A DNA stretch of 64,000 nucleotides from Eutypella sp. D-1 (lineage: Eukaryota; Ascomycota; Sordariomycetes; Xylariales; Diatrypaceae): NCBI GenBank assembly GCA_023313575.1, contig JAJTTP010000006.1:2046001-2110000 (forward strand). The letters are read 5' to 3'. The translations under genes were made by a program, and so were the position numbers. The notes under the pieces were generated by a model, which saw only the letters and a program-made list of their open reading frames with translations, was not told where the DNA came from and did not search any database. Position 1 is the first letter of the stretch. Each line of letters opens with the position of its first letter. Shown here piece after piece: positions 25,073-35,890 of the stretch.

Positions 25073-26885
25073 ATGTCGAACACCGTCCTCCAGGCCCTGC
25101 TGCTCGGCAGCCTGGCGCTGAGCACTTCGAGCGCCGCCCCAGCGCCTTCAACCAACTCCATCTTCGTTCCGGCGGTGGCGGCTCAGCGCTCCCTCGAGAC
25201 CCGTCGCTTCGCGGCCCGCGCCGGCCTCACCGTCACCGACAATCACCACACGCTGTCGCGGGTACACCGGCCACCGGGTAAACTGCGGACCGTGGATCTG
25301 CTACGGCAGAACCGGAAGGCCGGCGCTACTACCGGGGTCGGAGACCCGGAGGATCCCGAGGGCGTCGACGGTTTGGACACGGAGCTTAACCAGGTCGAGT
25401 ACCTGATGCGGGTCGCCTTCGGAGGCATCAGCGGCAGTGGAGGGGACCAGGAGTTCCAGATGGTGCCGGACACGGGCAGCAGCGACACGTGGGTGGCGCG
25501 GGACGGCTTCCGGTGTCTGGACCCGTCCATCGGACGCCCCGTCAACCCGAAGAACTGCGGCTTCGGCGCGCTGTTCCGCGGCGACTTCCCCGGTGGTCCG
25601 ATCGCCGGCGGCGATCAACAGATGCATATCTCGTATCTCAGCGGGGACTTCCTGCAGGGGCCGATGGGATACGCCGAGTGCGTGACATCCCCTCCCCTCA
25701 CCCCTCCATTTGTTTAGGCTGCGTTGGAAAACCGAGGTGCTAACAAATCGACAGCGTGACCGTGGCCAACGTGACGGTGCCGCAGCAGCAGATCTCGCTA
25801 GTGGACGTGGCGTCGTTCGACGGCGACGAGGTGTCGAGCGGGATCCTGGGGCTGGGGTTGCGGGGGCTCACATCGGCGTACCGGGGCCCGGGCCACGAGG
25901 CGGTGCCGTACTCCCCGCTTGTCGAGACCATGGGCGCTAGCGGCGTCGCCGACCCTGTCGTCAGCTTCGCCATGTCCCGCGACGAGAGCCGGTCATATAT
26001 CGCGTTCGGGGGCGTCCCGCCCGTCGAGACCGGCGAGTACACCGCCGTGCCCATCCAGAAGGTCGGTCTGATAGGGCGTTCTTTTCCCGTTTCTTTCTTC
26101 CTCTATTAATGGCCCATCTATGTATCTACTTTGATATTCTTAGCCGTCCCTCCTAGAAGGCCTTTGGTACCGCATATACTGACTTGAAGCAACAACGGTT
26201 TCACACAAACAGAGCGAACGGGAGAACAACACAGACTACCTCTACTACGACGTGACGATAGACGAGATCCGGTGGTGGGGTAATAGCAACAGTTCCGGCG
26301 CCGCCGATTACGGCACCAACGACACGAAAGGACAGACGGAGACGGACCTGCCGAACATGCTGGTCGACTCCGGAACCACCATCAACCTGCTGCCGAAGCC
26401 CATAGCCGAGGCCATCAACGCGGCGTACAGCCCCCCGGGAAGACGGTCGGGCGAGATGGCGTTTTCTGTGCCCTGCGACGCGGTGCCGCCGGCACTCGAG
26501 ATCGTGATCGGTGGGATGGCGATTCGGACGCATCCGACGAGCATGAGTAAGTCAGATCCTACTACTCTTCCCTCCCTCCTGAAGTCTCTTCCCTTAACCC
26601 CCACAAACACACCTTCCCAGCCTCAGCATCCGTTTCCCGCGAGGTGAGGAAGAAAGACACAACAGAGGTCAAGTTAAAAGAAATAGACCCCCGCTAATAG
26701 AACACCCCGCGAAAACCACAGTCCTTCCAGAGACGGAGCGCGGAGGCCGATGCCTCTCGGGGATCGGAGCCGGGCAGGACGGGTCGTACATCCTGGGCGA
26801 CACCTTCATGCAGGAACTGGTGGTGGTGTTCGATGCCGCGCCGGAGAGGATGCAGATGAAGTTCGCTATGAGGACAGATGCGTGA
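25073..26885 (+). CDS. Secreted pepsin-family (A1) aspartic protease
   Basis: Exons 25073-25677, 25755-26061, 26213-26546 and 26722-26885 encode 469 residues. The N terminus (MSNTVLQALLLGSLALSTSS) is a signal peptide followed by a basic propeptide. The two catalytic aspartates are D143 in DTGSSDTWV and D356 in DSGTT, both intact. A flap-like ISYLSGDFLQG precedes the first intron, and SGILGLG and YILGDTFMQ are standard A1 blocks. The second intron starts with GTCGGT, the same rare donor as in APC8; the other donors are GTGCGT and GTAAGT. Extracellular protein degradation at acidic pH is expected from the family. No GPI-type tail is present (the protein ends MKFAMRTDA), so it should be released. 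Confidence 0.93.
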
Positions 26886-27328
26886 GTCTGGGAGTTCGTC
26901 TGTCTAATAAATGTCCATGTATGCAAGTATATTGGGGAGGTAGACGCAGCAGTATTTATTGGGCCGTCGTGGTATGAGATCGCGTTGTTCACGTTGTTCA
27001 ATGCGGTAGAAAGGAAGTTTGCCTAAGAAACACCAAGACAATAAATATATCACAGGGTGCTCTGTCCACATTACTAAACACATCACATCCTAGGACGTGC
27101 AAGCAATAGTGCCATTCAATGAAGAGAGTACACGGACCCATAATATCGACCAAATCCAGGATATGGGACTCCACGTTGTCACATATTAAAGGCTGTAAAG
27201 CGTAACTCTTTCTACCGTCCACCGTCGCATCATGTGCAAGTGATCTAGCAGATATTCACTTGCCTGTAACGACATGGCATGTCCACAGGTGCCGAAACCC
27301 CTTAGTTCTGGCTCAGCGACCCCGGATT
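26886..27328. other. Spacer between convergent genes
   Basis: Shared 3' flank of the protease and the Asx-domain gene; AT-richer; nothing specific seen. Confidence 0.7.
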
Positions 27329-28685
27329 TCAGCCGTTACCAATCGGGACGTCCCACGGGTCATCCGGTCCGGCACCGGTGCCCAACGGGTCTACATCGTC
27401 AGCACCGTTCTCCATGTCCTTCACGCCATCACGGTCACCGGCAGCAGCACCACCATTCTCAACCCCATCCGCGTTTCCTCCGGGCACCGGCATGCCCCAG
27501 TCCTCCTCGAAGCGGGCGGCGAGGTACTCGTCGTAGAAGCCGAGCACGCGGTGGCGGTGAGCCTCCTGCGCCTGGCGGATCCACTCGGGGTCGTGCTTGC
27601 CCTTACCCAGGTCGTCCTGGTACCGCGCCACGTCGTGCCGGAAGTCGTCGTTGTTCCGCAGCGATGTGATGTCCGGACCTGCCGTCGTCGTTGTCGTGTC
27701 TGTCGACTCTGCCTCTTCTCCCCCAGCTCCGCCGCCGTCCCCGTCGCTGTTCCCCGGGAACTTCGCCAGCACCCGCTTCTTCTCCTCCACGTTGAGAATT
27801 TCCCATGCCTTGGGACTGCAGAGGATGTCCTATACAGCACAGCACAGAAAAGCTCTAGTCAGCGTATGATGGCGTATAAAGGGCACACATGAGAAACGTG
27901 ACACAGCCAGATCCATACTAAAGCTGGGGCATTTAAGAGTCCGAGAAGGAGGGGAGGGTGCTATGGGCGAATCCTAGTGAACTGGGGAACAGACTCTCGA
28001 TCTAATTTTCCGAACAAAAAAAAACAAAATCAACTTTACTCACCCGAAGCTTGGCGTTAACGAGCGGCGAGCGCGGATTCGTCAACATCTCCTCGGGCCT
28101 GTCGTATTTGGAGCGGCCTTTGCGGGTACTCTCAGTTACCTTGATGATCTTGACGGCGGGCCGCTCGGCCGCAAGCTCGTCCTCCTCCCCGCCGACGACC
28201 GGGGGAGAACCGTACGACTGCCGTCGTTGGGTTTGCTGCTCCAAGGCCTTTGGCACAGACGGCGACGATGATGACAGCCGCTGCGGCGGTGGAGACCGTG
28301 CGGCGGCCTTGATCTGACCCGAATGCGCGACAATCATCTCCTCCGCGCTCGAGTCCCCGCGATCACGGTCGTGGCTGTGATCTTGGTCAACGGGTTCGTC
28401 CTTCTTCTCGTTTCCCACCACGTTTGCCGTTATCGTGGTAGTTGATGATGTTGTGTCTGTAGCGATTGCAGGAATTTGGATCTCCTCTTGCTCCTTCCCG
28501 CCGTTTCCAGCCTTGTTGACCTTGGCAGCCTTGTCTGGCTTGGCAGCCGCCGCCGCCGCTGCCGGCGGCGATGCTGTATTCACCACGATCTCCTTAGGTC
28601 TGTGGACGACAGTGTCATCCTGGCGGTCGTCTCCTGGACGATTTGGCGGCCTCCGGGTTCTGGTTGATCTTCTTGTGGGCTGCAT
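27329..28685 (-). CDS. Asx homology (ASXH/DEUBAD-type) domain protein
   Basis: Two minus-strand exons, 28685-28044 and 27829-27329, give 380 residues. The 214-nt intron has GTGAGT donor and TATAG acceptor and interrupts the conserved domain at a codon boundary. The first 180 residues are low-complexity and basic/Ala/Ser-rich, starting MQPTRRSTRTRRPPNRPG, typical of a nuclear chromatin protein. The domain runs from about residue 185 to 320: YDRPEEMLTNPRSPLVNAKL, then DILCSPKAWEILNVEEKKRV, then SLRNNDDFRHDVARYQDDLG and FYDEYLAARFEEDWG. Animal Asx-like proteins use this region to activate a histone H2A deubiquitinase; the fungal partner is unknown, so a chromatin role here is inference. ATG at 28685 is the first in frame; a longer open frame upstream has only non-ATG codons. 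Confidence 0.8.
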
Positions 28686-30097
28686 TGTGGCAGCCTCGTC
28701 TTTCTTCCTGGGCGCAATGATGGCGCATACAGAGTTGGGATGGATTGCCAAGTATCACTAGCTTGTTTGCCACCAATTACAAGCTGGCGCTGGGGATAGA
28801 GAGAGGGTGTGATATCAACTCGTAATGTAATCCGTGAACTCAAGGGAGAGAGAGGAAGATCAGGGCTAATAAGGGGATCACTCATGCAATGCAAAACAAT
28901 CAGCTTGGGAGGATGGAAGTCTGTAGTGGGCAGGAGGCAACGACGACAGCATTGGGAATTAAAGCGGGCATTTTTCCAAGAATACCTGCCAGTTTATGTA
29001 GGTGTCCGAGCTACTTGTAGCTCTTTCAATAGGCAAAATTCCTAGGTAGATCAACGGTTGAACTGAGAATGGCCTTATCCTACCTGAGTAGTAAGTAACC
29101 TTACATCTTTTATCTGCTGCATCCTATAGAAACATGCTTTATTTATTTTTATTTTGCTGTCTCTGTCCTGTTATCTGTATAGAGAATAGAGAAGGGGTTA
29201 TAAGACAAAGGCGCGGGTAGGCTGGGCTGCTATGGTGGCGGTGATAACGGGTGCAGTACTTAAGCTAGGTACCTGGGCAGGTAAGTGCTATGTACCGTTG
29301 CAGCTTGCATGAAAAGATGATGTAAGTACTTCATACGACTGATAAAGAAGTATGATTGGCTGGGAATAGATCAGGGGCCCCTGCATATCAGACCTGCTTG
29401 AAGGGACCCATTAACAAGTTTAACTAATAAATAGAAACACGCTATACCTATATGAGAATTTAAGATATGTATACCCAGATACGTACCTACCTACCTAAAG
29501 AACACACTGGACCTTTAATTGTTGCAGCCATGAATTTCGTTAAAGTATCCTACCTACAATTTCCATACATGATATCCATAGCAGCCCCAACAAAGGAGGC
29601 GAGAACATCTATCTTTAATTGCATTAAACCACCGAATAGTCACATAGGAGGAAATCACTCAAATCACCCGAACAAGGGAAAGAACACCTTCCAACTGTAA
29701 CATTACCTGCTGGCAACTTACAACTGAAGGCAGCAATAAATTAACAACATTGAACCTGAGGTTACCTGGCTGGTCCTTATAAGCCACGTACACATCTACA
29801 CATCTACGCATCATATACAACACAACCAACCACACTACCATACAACAAGCACTATACTATACATAACATAGCGACAACGATACCGACAACGACAACGGCA
29901 AAAACGCTGACAGCCACACCGTCCTCTACTAATTTCTTTGTCCTTCCAAGACAATACTTCGGGGAAGGCGGGCGGTCTCAGAAGGAGTAACCTAATCCAC
30001 CCCGACGCTATCCACAGGATAGAGCGAGCGCACCTCTCGAACAGCATACGACATATTATATCACTCCTAGTACATACACCCACACACCAAAAAAAAA
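28686..30097. other. Divergent spacer between Asx-domain gene and SEC22
   Basis: Holds the promoters of both genes. CCTAGG/GGTACC words at 29258-29280 and 29480-29500; AT-rich around 29.4-29.85 kb. No coding signal. Confidence 0.65.
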
Positions 30098-30846
30098 ATG
30101 ATCAGATCAACGCAGATAGCCCGGCTAGGCGATGGTACGTCTTATCATCTTTGTCCCCCCCCCTTCCCCCCCACCAAGATAAGTAAGGAGTAGGCTAACA
30201 CCAATTCCCCCTTTCCCTAGGCCTCATGCTCTGCGCCTCCGTCGACGATGAGCAGACCGAGTCCGCCCTAGCGGAGGTGAAGTCGCAGGTGAAGCTGATC
30301 CTGCGGAAGCTGGGGCGGAACGCGGAGCCGCAGGCGTCGATCGAGAGCGGGGCCTACGCGATCCACTACCAGGTCGGGGAGCCGCCCTTATCCGACGTAG
30401 TATATGTGTGCGTGGCAGAGCGCTCATACCCGCGCAAGCTCGCGTTCACATACCTCTCGGACCTGTCCGCCGAATTCGCGACGACGTACGGCCCGCAGCA
30501 GGTGCGGAACCCGGGACTGCGGCCCTACGCGTTCATGGAGTTCGACACGTTCATCGGGCGCACGAAGGCGCTGTACGCGGACGCGCGCGCGGCGCAGAAC
30601 CTCGACCGTCTTAATGACGAGCTCCGCGACGTCACCAAGGTTATGACCAAGAACATCGAGGACCTCCTGTACCGCGGCGACTCGCTCGACCGCATGGGCG
30701 AGCTCAGCTCCCGCCTCCGCGACGATAGTAAGAAGTACCGCCGCGCCGCCGTCCGCATCAACTGGGAGCTCCTCATTAAGCAGTACGCCCCCGTCGGCAT
30801 CTTCGTCGCCATTGTCTTTATACTCATCTGGTGGCGCTTCTTCTGA
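30098..30846 (+). CDS. sec22: R-SNARE Sec22 (ER-Golgi vesicle fusion)
   Basis: Exon 1 is only 37 nt (30098-30134) and exon 2 runs 30221-30846; together 220 residues. The start MIRSTQIARLGDGLMLCASV is the diagnostic Sec22 N terminus, and the 86-nt intron (GTACGT ... CCTAG) splits its codon 13. Residues 1 to about 120 form the longin domain. The SNARE motif has the zero-layer arginine at about R164 (LLYRGDSLDRMGEL). One C-terminal membrane anchor follows (about 201-219, VGIFVAIVFILIWWRFF). Sec22 pairs with Sed5/Bos1/Bet1 in anterograde and with ER SNAREs in retrograde traffic. The start codon lies after an A-rich run, a favourable context. Confidence 0.96.
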
Positions 30847-30993
30847 GGACAGAGATCGTGGGCTCCGGGGCACAATGGTGGATAAATACATGAGTGGGTG
30901 AGGCAAAGGATAAGACAGGCTAGGTCAGGTCAGGCCGGGTCGGGACACAGCAAAGCGTCGGGGCCATAGCGTCCTTCTGCTTATCTGCCCCCA

Positions 30994-31010
30994 CCCCCCC
31001 CCCCCCCCCC
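30994..31010. repeat. Poly-C tract (C17)
   Basis: Seventeen consecutive C, 150 bp past the SEC22 stop. Confidence 0.95.
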
Positions 31011-31466
31011 GCGCCTCCGGCCCGGGCCATCTACCCACGCAAGAAACACCGCATGGCACGAAGATCCAGGGAGGAGCATAGCAAGCAGTGGAAACAAGCA
31101 CCACAATATCCGATCGGTGTACGATTCGAGCTGGGATGGTACTGTCGAATTTTCTTCCAAGCCTCCAGGCTGGCGCCGTTGCTGCGGCTGTACCGTGCCG
31201 TGATAGCAAGGTTGGCATAATAGGGTGTTTCGGCGTCTCGAGGTGGAGGAAAGGTGGGGGGAGGGGGCCGGGCCCGGAGGCGTTTAGCAGCGAGGTGGGC
31301 GGGAGCGAGAGCAACGCATAGCGGGTTAAGCCTTTTATTTATTTATTCTCTCACTGGCGTTGGTGGTTTATGTATGTGTAGGTATTCATGCATGGATTGT
31401 CTTCTCTTCGTGGTAAGGAGGTCTCGGGAGGTACGTAACCCATTACATACTAATAATATAGAGGGG

Positions 31467-31493
31467 AGGAAAGGAAAGGAAAGGAAAGGAAAG
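31467..31493. repeat. (AAAGG)n tract
   Basis: About five pentanucleotide units, then more purine-only sequence to about 31530. Confidence 0.9.
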
Positions 31494-31850
31494 AGGAAGG
31501 GGAAAAGGAAAAAAAAAAGAAAGAAAGAATTGAGAAAGGTACATAAGGACATCCAAATCCAACCTGCCTATGCCACCGTACAGTGTTTCTCCTATACTAC
31601 CCAGTGCCGAGATCGCGCATCCGTATGTAATCCGCGTAAGTTTGCTATCCAATCTATCTGCTCCGAGGAATACAGTATCAGGATCAGTATCAATGGACCA
31701 ACAGGCCCGCTCCTCCCCAGCGCACCCAGCTAGGTAGTCTAACCTTTGAGGCAGACAATAACCTACCTCGGACCGGGCTTCGTAGAGAGAGGGTCAGTCA
31801 CCCTGCACCAGCTAGAGCCACGCCCAGTCCCCTGATCCTAAATAGACACC

Positions 31851-31887
31851 CAGGCAGGCAGGCGGGCAGGCAGGCAGATAGATAGAT
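31851..31887. repeat. (GGCA)n and (GATA)n compound microsatellite
   Basis: About seven GGCA-type units with one GGCG variant, followed by AGATAGATAGATG. Confidence 0.9.
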
Positions 31888-32468
31888 GAATTACCACACC
31901 CTACATGACTATCATATATTAGACTTCTAAAAACCAACTGAAGTCCAAAAAAAAAAACGTTTCATCGCCGTTCCCATGCTATGTATATATATATCCTCGC
32001 CATGCCATAACTATGTACACACACACTTCCATCTGCACCAATGCTGCCTCGGCCCCGGCCCACTCCAACCCCCATAATACCGCGCATCTCTGATCCCGGA
32101 ACGCCGTCGCTATTTTAGATTTGAAGTTCCCGGCTAACAAAAAAAATAAGAAAAAAGAAAAAAGGGCCGAAATGAAAAGCAGAGCCCTCGCCACACGCAC
32201 CCTCTCCTCCTGCCCAAACCTCTGTTTGGGTAATGTAAATGACATCCAGAGTCCTCAAAAATGAAGGGAGGGGAAGCCCGCCGCCTTGCGTTCGAAACAG
32301 AGAAAGAACGCGACGCTTCACACCCTGCAAAGCAGGCACAAAATTTCGTCACGTCAGCCCCCTTGCCCCCCCCCCCCGCACCCTCTGGCCAGTCCCGATC
32401 CTCACCCATAGCCGACGCCAGTACCCGCTTACTTCCTTCCCCCACTCCACTCCACTACGCCACGGCGG

Positions 32469-32902
32469 TCATATGACGACGCACTTGGAAACCATATCGG
32501 CCGGGCCGGCGAGGGGTAAGGGCAGGGTCATGGCGAGGGAAGTATGGTGCCACTCGAGATGCTCCTGAAACGCGGCGACGCCGGGAAACCCGGCCTCGTC
32601 CTGTGCGAAGCGGGAGCGGTCGAAGATCTCGTCCTCGCCCGCGCCCTCGTAGTAGTACTCGTCGCAGAAGGGGCAGAGCAGGGGGCATTCCCAGGCGGCC
32701 GGGAGGAGCCCGAGGCCCGGCGCGGGGCCCGATGGGCCCGGCGCCCGATGGTTCGCGATTGCCGTCGGCGCGTGCACGACCGTCTTCTCCGCCCCTGTTG
32801 TCCGCGAAAACCCCGTCGCTTGCCATTGGTCCGGCGCTGCTGCCGCTTCGGCCGCTTCTTCTTCCTCTGCTGTCATCGCTGCTGCTATTGCCGCTGGGGG
32901 TG

Positions 32903-32935
<33 letters not shown>

Positions 32936-33895
32936 GTTCTGCGGCGGCGGCGATGCTTTGGGGATCTATCGGCGGCGGTGCGGGTGCAGGCTTCATCGTC
33001 ATTGTGCCGGCCATCGCTGGTCTCGGTGGTCTCCGCCGCGAAGGGCTGTTGGTCGCGGATAGGGGTTCTAGGCCGTCGCCGGCGGGGGGCAAGGGTGCGC
33101 CAGCGCGCAGGGACGGCATCTCGCGCAGGTCCTCCCAGACGAGGTAGCCGTCGCAGAAGTCGCAGACGAAGGCGATGTCGCGGTCGCCGAAGCGCTCAAA
33201 CCGGCCTACCCGGTTGCACGCGGCGAGTTCTTCGAGGTGGCGCGGCCGTTCTCGCCGCTGCTGCTGCTGCTGGTCGGGGTTCTGATTCGGATGTTGTTGT
33301 TGGTGGGGGTGCTGGTGGTGTAGCTGACCCGTCGCAGACCGCTTGGGCGGCCGCTGCACGCGGTAGACCTGCAGGGCGCCGAGACAGCGGGCGGGGGATT
33401 CCTGGCCGGACTCGTAGACGCGGCGGGCGGCGCGGCACTGGGCGCGGTGGAGGTCGCGGCGCAGGGCGATGGTCTCGCGGGCCCAGATGGGCTCGATAGG
33501 CCCGCCGTGGCGAAGCCAGTCCTTGAAGTTAAGCGCGTGCTGCTCGAAGCGCGCACTCAGGATGCGGAGCTCGTAGAGGGACTCGGCTGCGTGGCGGGGG
33601 GCGGCGGGGGGACACAGAGGCGCGCTTATTAGGGTCAACATTCTCTTTCAGGAGGTTATTGTGGTTCACGAAACTCACATTTCCTGTCGTGCTCGTAGTA
33701 GAAGCGGCCGTTGACGAGGGCGGGCAGCTCCTGGAAGTCCTTCTTAGCCTCGTCGAGGGCCTCCTCGAGCAGGCGCAGCTGCTCGAACTCGTCGGCCCCC
33801 CAGGCCCGCTTGTCGGCGAACATCATGATCCGCAGGGCATCGTTGAGGGAGTTCGCGATGACGGCCAGGAGCGAGCCCACGCTCTCGCCGCTCAT
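32469..33895 (-). CDS. Zinc-finger protein of unknown function
   Basis: Minus-strand exons 33895-33679 and 33586-32469 encode 444 residues; the 92-nt intron (GTGAGT ... CGCAG) gives the natural junction EHDRK-SESLYEL. The N-terminal 150 residues are helical and charged (LLAVIANSLNDALRIMMFAD, then RLLEEALDEAKKDFQELPAL). Two Cys-rich motifs follow: FVCDFCDGYLVWEDL in the middle, and ECPLLCPFCDEYYYEG with a distal EHLEWHH near the C terminus, the latter fitting a C2H2-type finger. Between them lie Gln-rich, Pro-rich and a ten-threonine run, the last encoded by a GTC/GAC triplet repeat. I do not recognise a named family. Nucleic-acid or protein binding is possible; no more can be said. Confidence 0.68.
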
Positions 33896-35890
33896 GTCTC
33901 TTTTCTCTGTGTTTATAATAGCTTTTTCTCCGACTATTTTCCACCTCTCGAGTTTTTGTTTGGTTCTCCCTATTCTCCTTGTCGCCGGTCCGTCTGTTTC
34001 GTCCGTAATTCGTAGGTGACTTATATAATGAGCCCGACGATCAGTTTAAGCACGTGCGTTCCTCGGTCTTTATCGTCTTTATCGTGCGATCCGTTCCCCC
34101 AAAGATAAAGTAGAAGACAATAGTGGATGAAGAATGGGCGTACAAGGAGACTGATAAGGTGGTTTAAGGAGCAAGCGCGTTTTCGTTCGACAGTGTATTG
34201 GTGATATGGTGGTTTAGTTCGCCCGGTCTACGTGTAGGCAATATAAACCGGTGAGAGAAGGACGGGTTAAGTGAAATAGGAAGGAGAGTGAGAGTGAGAG
34301 AGGGTGAGAAAAAGCGAGAAAATAAAGTGGTTGAACGAAAAAAGCGCGATGGAATTATCTTCGACACCTACTTCGTAAACTATACGATAATACGGGTCTT
34401 GGCCCTGCTGGGCGAAATTGGGAAATTTTGGGAATCTCCTGGGAGGCCTCTCACGAGATGAAAGCACACAAGAGAAAAAAAAGACTCTCAAGGTAGAATA
34501 ACAGAGTAAAAGTAACTAACTAGAGGGAGTTCTCTAATTAGGGCGGGTGATGTCACACCTCTCTTTTTTGGTGAGAATAGTGCCTATCGACCTACCTAAG
34601 CTAGGTACTTAAGTAGGTATGTTCGGTACCAGGTAGAGCTATGTAGGAGCTATGTAGGTACCTATGAACAGTTAGTTAGGCAGGTTCCGGGCTTATCATT
34701 CAATGTTACCACGGGCCACAGGGCAACATTCGCAAATGGGGAAGGGGAGGGGAGGAGGGACCTACATCGGGGGGTGGAATTCCACGCAAGCACTAACGCA
34801 CGCACGCAAGGGATCACAACGAAATAAATTACTCAAAGAAAACAGATAGCAGTGAGAAGGGTTATCATCATCATGATGGACCAATCTGATACAACTTGAT
34901 ACAACTAACTACTTGTAACCTGACCTACACTAATTAGTGGTATGAATGGAAACTTGGAGACACAAATTTCGATAATCGCTTATTGGAAGAGAGGAGAGAG
35001 AGAGAGACCCGAAATAGGCCAATAAGGGAACGGCTTCTCTGACCCAGCTTCGGTTGGTGGTGGGTGGGTAGATGAAAAAGTCTTAGGCTAACGCAACGCA
35101 GGCAGATGAGATAGGATACAGTTAGTTGTAGGTGTCCCAAGCACCGCATTAGTTGTTTCTAAATTGTGCTGTGTTCTTGCATACTACATAGATTTGGGGG
35201 GGGGGTTCTTTCGGAGTTCTTCTTCGACCTCGGGAGTCCTATTTTGGGAGAATTCCGTGTAACCGTGGAACATTCCATATTGCACATGCCGCATACATGC
35301 CCTACCTACCTCCTAAGTACATATTCTAAGTACAAACAGGAAAGTACCGTACCGTACCTTATTCCCAAGCTCCCCACTTTCCCAACTGTTACAGTCGGCC
35401 GGCACATAATCTGCCCGCCCGTTTTGACACCTTGCTGGCTTTGGTTGGTAGCCAATCGCGAAGGCGGAATCCATCCAAAGGGGCGGGCGGGCAATCAGCG
35501 CTAGCTTTTCTCCCCAGGCCCCTCCCCCCCTTTTCTAGGTTCTGTTTGCTTTACATAAGCATTCGGTACCGCGCAGGATGGATGTCTTCCGTAGGGCTGA
35601 AGTGTGAATGTCATTAGGTAATCCACGTTCGCTGGTTTCTTGAGGTCTCCCTCCAGCTTACCTCCACATTACCCAGCAAAGCAGATCCAGTAGAGGTTAC
35701 GGCCAGTTCGCAATGACACATACACCATTAACATATAGATTCTATGTTCTAAATATGTTCTAAATATTTAGTTACGTACGGAGTAATTACCGAGGACAGA
35801 CGAATCCCCAGCCCGCAATTGATGGATAATAAGGTGGGATTATATGCAGGCCTCGGGGATGTTGCTTCTCCCACTTCCATCACACTCTCA
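33896..35890. other. Spacer between zinc-finger gene and CLPTM1-family gene
   Basis: Holds the 5' flank of the zinc-finger gene (minus strand) and the 3' flank of the CLPTM1-type gene. Palindromic CCTAGG-like words at 34591-34620 (CCTACCTAAG then CTTAAGTAGG). No gene. Confidence 0.65.

Larger units (their letters stand above)
30847..32468. other. Repeat-rich spacer between convergent genes
   Basis: Contains a C17 run, an AAAGG tract, and GGCA/GATA tracts (listed separately). No gene. Confidence 0.7.

Noticed and set aside
27260..27892. 210-codon plus-strand frame
   Set aside because: Antisense to the Asx-domain gene; no signal of its own.
32603..33499. 298-codon plus-strand frame
   Set aside because: Arg/Ser-biased shadow antisense to the zinc-finger gene.
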